A stretch of 64,000 nt of DNA, from contig NZ_JBHTJO010000001.1 of NCBI RefSeq assembly GCF_042676065.1, forward strand, positions 434,001 through 498,000. The letters run 5' to 3'. The notes beneath the pieces were generated by a model. The model made no database searches, had not been told where the DNA came from, and saw nothing but the letters and a program-made list of their open reading frames with translations. The stretch's first letter is position 1. Every line of letters starts with the position of its first letter. Positions 57,691 to 64,000 of the stretch are shown in pieces. This stretch comes from Methyloligella solikamskensis. GTDB taxonomy: Bacteria > Pseudomonadota > Alphaproteobacteria > Rhizobiales > Methyloligellaceae. Position numbers and translations under genes: made by a program.

Positions 57691-59214
57691 TCACTTCTTT
57701 CTCTTCTTGAACTTGGCCTTCTGGCTCGGCAGGCCGGGAAGACCGCGGGGCATACCCCCGGGGCCTCCGAGTCCGCCCAGTCCCGGCATGCCGCCGGCGA
57801 GGCCGGGCGGCAGCTTGTCGGGGAAGCCTTCGGGCAGATCCTTCATGTCTTTCGGCATCTCGCCTTCGGGCATCTCGGGCATTCCGCCGCCGCCGAACAG
57901 GCCGCCGAGCCCACCGCGCTTGCCCACCTTTTTCATCATGTCGGCCATCTGCCGGTGCATCTTGACCAGCTTGTTGATCTCCTGCACCGAGGTGCCGGAG
58001 CCGGCCGCCACACGCTTCTTGCGGGAGGCGTTGAGAACCTTGGGGTTCTTGCGCTCCTTCTTGGTCATGGACGAGATGATCGCCTGCTGGCGGTTGAGCA
58101 CGCTGTCGTCCAGATTTGCGGCGTCGATCTGCTTCTTGATCTTGCCGATGCCGGGCAGCATGGAGAGCACGCCGCCCATGCCGCCGAGCTTCTTCATCTG
58201 CTCCAGCTGATCGGACAGATCGTCGAGATCGAAGGTGCCCTTCCGCATCTTCTTGGCGGCGGCTTCAGCCTTCTCCACCTCGACATTCTCGATCGCCTTC
58301 TCCACCAGGCTGACCACATCGCCCATGCCGAGAATGCGGTTGGCGATACGGTCGGGGTGGAAGTCTTCGAGTGCGTCGATCTTCTCGCCCGTGCCCAGCA
58401 GCTTGATGGGCTTGCCGGTGACGGCGCGCATGGAGAGCGCGGCGCCGCCGCGTCCGTCGCCGTCGATACGGGTCAGCACGATGCCGGTGAGCTTCACGCA
58501 CTCGTCGAAATTCTGGGCGAGGTTCACCGCGTCCTGACCGGTGAGGGCGTCGGCGACCAGCAGGGTCTCGTGCGGGGTGGACGCCTTCTCGATGGCGGCC
58601 GTCTCGGCCATCAGCTCTTCGTCGATATGGGTGCGGCCGGCGGTGTCCAGCATCAGCACGTCGTAGCCGCCGCGCCTTGCAGCATCCATGGCGCGCTTGG
58701 TGATGGTCACCGGGTCCTCGCCTTCCACGATGGGAAGGGTCGCGACGTCGGTCTGCTCGCCAAGGATCTTGAGCTGCTCCTGGGCGGCGGGCCGGCGCGT
58801 ATCCAGCGACGCCATCAGGACCTTCTGCTTGTCGCGGGTCTGAAGGCGCCTGGCGATCTTGGCGGTGGTGGTTGTCTTACCGGAGCCTTGGAGGCCGACC
58901 AGCATCATGACCACGGGGACCGCGGCAGCCAGATCGATGGGCTCGGGCTCGCGGCCCAAGGTCTCGACCAGCTCGTCATGGACGATCTTGATGACCATCT
59001 GGCCGGGGGCGACGGACTTCACCACCTCCTGGCCGACGGCCTTCTCCTTCACGCGCTCGACGAAGTCCTTCACCACGTCGAGGGCCACATCGGCCTCGAG
59101 CAGAGCGCGGCGGACCTCACGCATGGCTTCGGAGACGTCTTGCTCCGTCAGCGCACCGCGGCGGGTGAGCTTATCGAGAATTCCCGATAAGCGGTCTGAA
59201 AGGCTCTCGAACAT
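57691..59214 (-). CDS. ffh: Signal recognition particle protein Ffh
   Basis: GTPase that with 4.5S RNA targets membrane proteins to FtsY. 507 residues: N domain, G domain with GLQGSGKTTTTAKIARRL, DTAGRT and TRIDGDGRGGAAL, then the Met-rich M domain (MKKLGGMGGVLSMLPGIGK … MADMMKKVGKRGG) and a Gly/Met/Pro tail ending in a basic patch. The start directly abuts the stop of the SH3-like gene upstream. Confidence 0.97.
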   Translation of the reverse strand: MFESLSDRLSGILDKLTRRGALTEQDVSEAMREVRRALLEADVALDVVKDFVERVKEKAVGQEVVKSVAPGQMVIKIVHDELVETLGREPEPIDLAAAVPVVMMLVGLQGSGKTTTTAKIARRLQTRDKQKVLMASLDTRRPAAQEQLKILGEQTDVATLPIVEGEDPVTITKRAMDAARRGGYDVLMLDTAGRTHIDEELMAETAAIEKASTPHETLLVADALTGQDAVNLAQNFDECVKLTGIVLTRIDGDGRGGAALSMRAVTGKPIKLLGTGEKIDALEDFHPDRIANRILGMGDVVSLVEKAIENVEVEKAEAAAKKMRKGTFDLDDLSDQLEQMKKLGGMGGVLSMLPGIGKIKKQIDAANLDDSVLNRQQAIISSMTKKERKNPKVLNASRKKRVAAGSGTSVQEINKLVKMHRQMADMMKKVGKRGGLGGLFGGGGMPEMPEGEMPKDMKDLPEGFPDKLPPGLAGGMPGLGGLGGPGGMPRGLPGLPSQKAKFKKRKK

Positions 59215-59640
59215 CTAACCGGCTACCAAATCCACGTATTTGTGCTCGACCCAGCCCGATTTGCAGGGTCCCGAATAAGCGCGCGGCTCAGGCCAGGGGG
59301 TTCCGACACCGCAAGTCTGGTCCTGCTTGGAATAGACGATGCCTTCCCAATTCTCCTTGCGGTCGCACATGGACACGCCCTGGCCCTGCCTGATCTCATC
59401 GACCACGGGATAGTCCGGGCCGGGCCCGGCCCGCACGGGCAGCACGGCGTCTGGATCGTCGGCAAGCCCGACGATCTGGCCCCAGGAGCCGCAAGCATCG
59501 CTGCCGGCGCCGTCCTGACCCGCCATGACCGGAATGGGCTCAAGCTCAGCAAACGCGGCTCCGGCCAGTATGACCGGAGCCAGAGCGGCCGCCAGAAGCC
59601 AAGCCCGGCGGGGCTGGGATATGACGCTACAGTCGGGCAT
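59215..59640 (-). CDS. Secreted SH3-like protein, copy adjacent to ffh
   Basis: 141 residues: signal peptide (PRRAWLLAAALAPVILAGAAFA) and one SH3b-like domain with LPVRAGPGPDYPVVDEIRQGQGVSMCDRKENWEGIVYSK (in parts), closing with GPCKSGWVEHKYVDLVAG. Related over its whole length to the gene directly upstream (59640-60059), so a tandem duplication. ATG at 59640 shares its first base with the stop of that gene (TGATG). Binding partner unknown; SH3b domains often bind the cell wall. Confidence 0.75.
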   Translation of the reverse strand: MPDCSVISQPRRAWLLAAALAPVILAGAAFAELEPIPVMAGQDGAGSDACGSWGQIVGLADDPDAVLPVRAGPGPDYPVVDEIRQGQGVSMCDRKENWEGIVYSKQDQTCGVGTPWPEPRAYSGPCKSGWVEHKYVDLVAG

Positions 59641-60059
59641 CAGCCGGCGGCTTCCCTCACATAGTTCTGGTGAACCCAGCCGGAGTAGCAAGGGCCCTGA
59701 TAGGCGGCGGCTTGGGGCCAGGGCGAGGAGACCCCGCAATCCTGATAGCCGGGATAGACCACGCCGAGCCACGAGCCGCTCTGATCGCAGATATAGACGG
59801 CGTCGCCGTTATGGAGCTGGTCGAGCATGGCGTAGCTGCCGTCGGGACCGGCGCGCACGGCGAGGAATCCATCGCCATTGGGGTCGAGACCGGCGACTTC
59901 GCCGATGATGCCGCAAGCGTCGTAGCCGGCGTTCTGGCCGGGGACGACGGGGATCGCACGCTGCTGGGCCAGGCCGAGCGCCGGTACGATGCCGATCGCC
60001 GCGGCGGCGAGCAGCGCATTCAGAGCCAAGGTCGGCATATTCAGGGCCAGGGTTTTCAT
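59640..60059 (-). CDS. Secreted SH3-like protein, upstream paralogue
   Basis: 139 residues with N-terminal signal (LNALLAAAAIGIVPALGLAQ) and the same domain as its neighbour: DACGIIGEVAGLDPNGDGFLAVRAGPDGSYAMLDQLHNGDAVYICDQ (in parts) and YQGPCYSGWVHQNYVREAAG. The six cysteines are at matching positions. First gene of a likely unit with its paralogue and ffh. Confidence 0.75.
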   Translation of the reverse strand: MKTLALNMPTLALNALLAAAAIGIVPALGLAQQRAIPVVPGQNAGYDACGIIGEVAGLDPNGDGFLAVRAGPDGSYAMLDQLHNGDAVYICDQSGSWLGVVYPGYQDCGVSSPWPQAAAYQGPCYSGWVHQNYVREAAG

Positions 60060-60309
60060 GGCCGGAGTCCTTTCAGTGTGGCTTCGGGAGCCACAACCTT
60101 ACAACAAGCGATCAGGCAAAGCGGAATTGCTTCCGTGGGCGCATCGCGCTGACGGAAGTTGACCCCCCTGCCTCCGGGCTAGTCCTAGCTTTTCGGAAAG
60201 CCGTGTGCAGGGCGGCGGCTCACACAATTCGAGCTGCCTAGAATTTCGCAGGTGTTTTGAGCGCTACGCCTGGAGAAGTCAAGCTGGCAGGCGGCGGGAT
60301 TAGAGGCCC

Positions 60310-60606
60310 TTAGCTCTTGTAGGCCACCTCGAGCCCCTTGGTGAGATCCTCCACGGTCATCACCGGCTGCAACTCGATTTCCGCATCCAGCTCCGAGAAG
60401 AGGGGCTCGGCGAAGGTCGGGATGTCCGACTGGTCCTTGAGATCGAAGACAAAGATGGCCGCCCGGGCGCCGTCCTCGGTGAGGAAGTAGGTGGCCTCTG
60501 GCTTCAACCGCTCGATGGTCCCTTCGATAATGCGCCCGAAACGCCCGGCCTCGAGGGCGCGGTTGGCGGGCTCCATAGGAAAACGGGCTTTGAGCATCAT
60601 GCGCAT
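60310..60606 (-). CDS. Small DUF3303-like protein
   Basis: 98 residues: MRMMLKARFPMEPANRALEAG, IERLKPEATYFLTEDGARAAIFVFDL and DIPTFAEPLFSELDAEIELQPVM (in parts) match a family of dimeric ferredoxin-fold proteins of about 95-100 residues, sometimes wrongly called pantothenate synthetase. Monocistronic. Function unknown. Confidence 0.7.
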   Translation of the reverse strand: MRMMLKARFPMEPANRALEAGRFGRIIEGTIERLKPEATYFLTEDGARAAIFVFDLKDQSDIPTFAEPLFSELDAEIELQPVMTVEDLTKGLEVAYKS

Positions 60607-60718
60607 GGAATGGTCTCCGGAAATGGCCTAGGGCGAATTTGCGTCGATTTCTGACATAGGGGAGGAAGGCCCCGAATGACAGGGCTAGTGAACATTCTCA
60701 CTCAAGGCGAAAGGCACG

Positions 60719-61909
60719 CTACCCCGCCAGCTTCACCGCCAGGTCGAGCAGGGCTTCGTCGCCGCCGTGCCAGCCGATGAAGGAGAGGCCGACAGGGCAG
60801 CCGTCCACCTCGCCGGCGGGAATGGTGATCTGGGGCAGGCCCGCGTGCCCCGCCAGGCAGGTCGCCTGTAGGGTGAGCTTGCGGAACTGGGCGGTCGCCT
60901 CGCCTTCGGCCTCATCGCGCCTGGGCGCCAGGGTCGGGGCGGTGGGGATAGCCATGATGTTGCCGGGCTGGGCTTGCGCCTGAAGCCGCATGGTGGCCTT
61001 CTCGCGCAGCTTCTGGGCCTCGTCCGCCTCTTCGTCGGTAATCTTGGCGGCCGTCTCGAAGCGCTCGGCGATGCCCGGGCCGAGCTTCAGCCCGTGCTTT
61101 TCGATGATGGGAAGCAGGGTTTCCTGGATCTCGTGGCCCTGGAGGATGCGGAATGCCTCGCGCCAAGGCTCGATGGCGTCGCCCACGATGCGGCGCGGAT
61201 CGGCGGGCGGAAGCTTGTCGCCGATATGGGCGAGCGCCTGGCCCAGCACCTCCACGATACGCGGGTCGGCCTGATCGAACATGTCCTCGACTATGATGAG
61301 CTGGCCGATGGCGCCTTCCACACGGCGTTCGTCGAGCAGCACATGGCCGACATCGCGAAACAGCTCCGGATCGCGGGAGAAGAAGCCGGCAGTGTCAAAG
61401 CGGGGCGCCATGGGTGTCGCGCCCTCAAGACTGATGCGGGCGAAGGTGGGGCGCAGGCCGTAGAGACCGCAGAAGGCGGCCGGGATGCGCACCGATCCGC
61501 CCGTGTCGGCGCCAAGGGCGAAGTCGCACATGCCGGCGGCCACGGCCGCCGCGGCCCCGCAGGAGGAGCCGCCGGTATGGCGGTCTTCAGCGCGCGGGTT
61601 GATGGGCGCGCCGTAATGAGCATTGTCGCCGAGCAGGCTATAGAAGAATTCGTCGCAGATGGTCGATCCCGTCAGCCTCGCGCCGGCATCGAGCAGGGCC
61701 TGGACGGCGGGCGCGGTCTCGTCCGCCGGTTCGGCGATCTCATAGAAGCCCGGATTGCCGTTTGAGACCTTCAGCCCCTCGACCGCGAACATGTCTTTGA
61801 TCATGAAGGTCCGCCCCTTTAGCGGCCCGCTCCCGGCGCCTTCAATGGGCTGCTTCGGGCTGTGGGGGACAAGGGCGTGAACGGGGTCGTTCGAGAAATC
61901 TGCAGGCAT
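60719..61909 (-). CDS. Amidase of the amidase-signature family
   Basis: Serine hydrolase acting on amides. 396 residues with the complete catalytic triad: K38 (FMIKDMF), cis-Ser S115 (TGGSSCGAAAAVAAG) and nucleophile S139 (GADTGGSVRIPAAFCGLYGLRP). The open frame extends far upstream (to 62920), but that part is the antisense of dapF and was dropped; the ATG at 61909 opens the family sequence. Divergent from dapF. Substrate unknown; it is not the GatA subunit (too short and no gatC/gatB nearby). Confidence 0.88.
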   Translation of the reverse strand: MPADFSNDPVHALVPHSPKQPIEGAGSGPLKGRTFMIKDMFAVEGLKVSNGNPGFYEIAEPADETAPAVQALLDAGARLTGSTICDEFFYSLLGDNAHYGAPINPRAEDRHTGGSSCGAAAAVAAGMCDFALGADTGGSVRIPAAFCGLYGLRPTFARISLEGATPMAPRFDTAGFFSRDPELFRDVGHVLLDERRVEGAIGQLIIVEDMFDQADPRIVEVLGQALAHIGDKLPPADPRRIVGDAIEPWREAFRILQGHEIQETLLPIIEKHGLKLGPGIAERFETAAKITDEEADEAQKLREKATMRLQAQAQPGNIMAIPTAPTLAPRRDEAEGEATAQFRKLTLQATCLAGHAGLPQITIPAGEVDGCPVGLSFIGWHGGDEALLDLAVKLAG

Positions 61910-62062
61910 GAGACTTAATCGAGGTCCAGGGATCGACGTTTCAAGAATATGAGAAAGCATCACTAGGCGAGAGCCTAGGAGACGCCATATAACGGGCGAA
62001 GTTCCTTTAACGGTGAAGACGCGCGGACGCAAAAGCCGCGGGCGGACATCGCCGGACGAGAT

Positions 62063-62938
62063 ATGGCAATGGCTGATCAGATCCACTTTCGCAAGATGAA
62101 CGGGCTCGGCAACGACTTCGTCGTGCTGGATACGCGCGTCCACGACGTGCCGCGCGATCCCGAGACCATCGCGGCCATCGCCAACCGCCAGACAGGCATC
62201 GGCTGCGATCAGGTGATCGTGCTGGAGCCGACCTCGCGCGCCGACATGTTCATGCGGATCTACAACGCCGACGGCAGCGAGGTGGGCGCGTGCGGGAACG
62301 CGACCCGCTGTGTCGCGGCGCTTGCCGCGGTGGAGCAGGAGCGGCTGTCGGTCAGGATCGAAACGGCGGCGGGCATCCTGCCAGCAGAGGTCGGCGCCGA
62401 CGGCATGGTCGCCGTCGATATGGGCGTGCCGCGGCTCCGCTGGGATCAGATCCCGTTGGACGAGGAATTCCACGACACGAAGCGGATCGAGCTGCAGCTC
62501 GGGCCCATCGACGATCCGGTTCTCCACTCGCCGGCGGTCGTCAATGTCGGCAATCCTCACTGCATCTTCTTCGTCGACGATCTCGACGCTCACGATCTCG
62601 GCCGGTTCGGGCCGCTGGTGGAGAATTTCCCGATCTTTCCGGAGCGGGCGAATGTGTCGCTCGCCCAAGTCACCAGCGACGATGCGCTGAAGCTTCGCAC
62701 CTGGGAGCGGGGCGCTGGCTTGACGAAGGCCTGCGGCACGGCGGCCTGTGCCGCGGCCGTCTCGGCGGCGCGGCGGAAGCTCACGGGCCGGACGGTCAAG
62801 GTGAGCCTGCCGGGCGGCGATCTGGTCATCGATTGGCGGGAGGACGACGACCATATCCTGATGATCGGTCCTTATGCGCTCGACTTCGAAGGCACGCTGC
62901 CCGAGGGCCTCGTTAAGCAAGAGTCGGCGCCACTTTGA
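62063..62938 (+). CDS. dapF: Diaminopimelate epimerase
   Basis: Converts LL- to meso-diaminopimelate for peptidoglycan and lysine. 291 residues; catalytic cysteines in GACGNATRC (C77) and KACGTAACAA (near 225); FRKMNGLGNDFVVLD at the start and VGNPHCIFFVDD in the middle. Followed at 42 bases by mtaB, the usual alphaproteobacterial order (then ftsY, outside the window). Confidence 0.96.
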   Translation: MAMADQIHFRKMNGLGNDFVVLDTRVHDVPRDPETIAAIANRQTGIGCDQVIVLEPTSRADMFMRIYNADGSEVGACGNATRCVAALAAVEQERLSVRIETAAGILPAEVGADGMVAVDMGVPRLRWDQIPLDEEFHDTKRIELQLGPIDDPVLHSPAVVNVGNPHCIFFVDDLDAHDLGRFGPLVENFPIFPERANVSLAQVTSDDALKLRTWERGAGLTKACGTAACAAAVSAARRKLTGRTVKVSLPGGDLVIDWREDDDHILMIGPYALDFEGTLPEGLVKQESAPL

Positions 62939-62980
62939 AGCTCTTCACGGGCCGCCCCTTTTTCGTGTTAGACACCCAAA

Positions 62981-64000
62981 ATGTCCGATCTTGAGATCAT
63001 TACTTTCGGCTGCCGCCTGAACACCTACGAGTCCGAGGTTATGCGGCGCCACGCGCAGGACGCGGGTCTGGAAGACGCCGTGATCGTGAACACCTGCGCG
63101 GTGACCGAAGAGGCCGTGCGCCAGGCGCGCCAAGCGATCCGGCGCGCGCGCCGGAAGCGGCCCGATGCCAAGATCATCGTGACCGGCTGTGCCGCCCAGA
63201 TCGACCCGGAGCATTTCGCCGGCATGGGCGAGATCGACCATGTGGTCGGCAACCAGGAGAAGCTGGAGGCCAAGACCTTCGGCGGGCTCTCCATCGGCGG
63301 CGAAGAGCGGGTCCAGGTCAACGACATCATGTCGGTGCAGGAGACGGCCGGCCACCTGATCGAAGGATTCGGCAATCGCGCCCGCGCCTATGTGCAGATC
63401 CAGAACGGCTGCGATCACCGTTGCACCTTCTGCGTGATCCCCTATGGCCGCGGCCCGTCGCGCTCGGTGCCGGCGGGCGAGGTGGTGCGCCAGATCCGCG
63501 TGCTGGCCGAGCAGGGCTATTCGGAAGTGGTGCTGACCGGCGTCGACATTACCTCATACGGCGCAGACCTGCCGGGCGGGATGCGCCTCGGTAGGCTTGT
63601 GCGTTCCATCCTGCGTCAGGTTCCTGAACTGCCGCGGCTGCGCCTCTCCTCCATCGATTCCATCGAGGTGGACGAGGATCTGATGCGGGCGATCGCCGAG
63701 GAAGAGCGGCTGATGCCCCATCTGCATCTCTCCTTGCAGGCGGGGGACGACCTCACCCTGAAGCGCATGAAGCGGCGGCACGGCCGCGCCCAGTCGGTGC
63801 AGTTCTGCGAAGAGGCGCGCCGGCTGCGGCCGGATATCGTCTTCGGGGCGGATCTGATCGCGGGTTTCCCGACCGAAACCGACGCGATGTTCGAAAATTC
63901 AATGTCCCTGGTCGACGACTGCGGGTTGACCTTCCTGCATGTCTTTCCGTTCAGCGCGCGGCCCGGAACGCCGGCTGCGCGCATGCCCGCGGTCGACAAG
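62981..64000 (+). CDS. mtaB: tRNA t6A37 methylthiotransferase MtaB, 5' part (3' end outside window)
   Basis: Radical SAM enzyme that adds a methylthio group to t6A37 of ANN-decoding tRNAs. The open frame from ATG 62981 runs to the window end (340 codons). N-terminal UPF0004 domain with cluster cysteines in ITFGCRLNTYES, IVNTCAVTEEA and IVTGCAAQID; radical SAM motif QNGCDHRCTFCVIPYGRGPSRS (CxxxCxxC). The C-terminal TRAM domain lies outside. Assigned to MtaB rather than MiaB by the GCRLN signature and dapF context. Confidence 0.92.
   Translation, partial: MSDLEIITFGCRLNTYESEVMRRHAQDAGLEDAVIVNTCAVTEEAVRQARQAIRRARRKRPDAKIIVTGCAAQIDPEHFAGMGEIDHVVGNQEKLEAKTFGGLSIGGEERVQVNDIMSVQETAGHLIEGFGNRARAYVQIQNGCDHRCTFCVIPYGRGPSRSVPAGEVVRQIRVLAEQGYSEVVLTGVDITSYGADLPGGMRLGRLVRSILRQVPELPRLRLSSIDSIEVDEDLMRAIAEEERLMPHLHLSLQAGDDLTLKRMKRRHGRAQSVQFCEEARRLRPDIVFGADLIAGFPTETDAMFENSMSLVDDCGLTFLHVFPFSARPGTPAARMPAVDK

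Noticed and set aside
61910..62920. N-terminal extension of the amidase to 733 residues
   Set aside because: The extra part is the antisense of dapF and has no amidase-family similarity; the ATG at 61909 gives the normal family start.

Overview
The window is a gene-dense, GC-rich chromosomal segment of an alphaproteobacterium. Conserved order points to the Hyphomicrobiales/Rhizobiales: the F1 operon atpHAGDC without F0 genes, then priA, xerC, the cluster mdh-sucC-sucD-sucA-sucB-lpdA with zapE, sdhCDAB, leuC/leuD/leuB with asd, rpsP-rimM-trmD-rplS, ffh, and dapF-mtaB. A methylotrophic or C1/C2 lifestyle is suggested by three pqqA genes (precursor of the PQQ cofactor of methanol dehydrogenases), a mesaconyl-CoA hydratase of the ethylmalonyl-CoA pathway, an oxalate/formate-type MFS carrier and a sorbosone-dehydrogenase-like protein. 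A Hyphomicrobium/Methyloligella/Methyloceanibacter-like organism is my inference; no rRNA or marker search was possible.

Layout. 1-8 kb: 3' end of rppH, an RND/MMPL exporter and the F1-ATP synthase operon (minus strand). 8-14 kb: ClC channel with CBS domains, palindromic repeats, priA, xerC and an LprI-like secreted protein. 14-27 kb: an AT-richer orphan gene behind lpdA, then the TCA block lpdA, VOC protein, sucB, sucA, sucD, a methyltransferase, sucC, mdh and zapE. 27-35 kb: DUF1254 protein, a cupin coupled to a BtuF-like protein, a lipoprotein, sdhBADC, sodC and mesaconyl-CoA hydratase. 36-39 kb: three stand-alone pqqA minigenes, the second and third separated by a cupin/SnoaL/LysR cassette. 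39-46 kb: oxalate/formate-type carrier with its 42-residue partner, carbonic anhydrase, a split spermidine-synthase-like pair, asd, sorbosone-dehydrogenase-like lipoprotein, DoxX and Mpo1-like proteins. 46-54 kb: leuB, leuD and leuC interleaved with small secreted and metallopeptidase genes. 54-60 kb: rplS, a small secreted protein, trmD, rimM, rpsP, ffh and two SH3-like secreted proteins. 60-64 kb: small DUF protein, amidase, dapF and the 5' part of mtaB.

The most striking system is the pqqA array. Three 29-residue PqqA peptides, two of them identical, each have their own ribosome binding site and Rho-independent terminator, and none has pqqBCDE beside it. All three carry upstream a direct repeat TCAT-N7-TCAT with an 11-base period. 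In two copies the repeat lies within a conserved 24-base block placed 10 bases before a -10-like hexamer, as expected for an activator site over the -35 region. This looks like a dosage-amplified, separately regulated supply of PQQ precursor.

Other unusual points: a methyltransferase gene locked between sucC and sucD by two ATGA overlaps, ribosomal protein L19 with a helix-hairpin-helix-like extension and acidic tail, a spermidine-synthase-like enzyme with a signal peptide beside a separate membrane half, and two convergent gene pairs sharing one CTAG as both stop codons. I saw no tRNA, rRNA, CRISPR array, prophage or insertion sequence.
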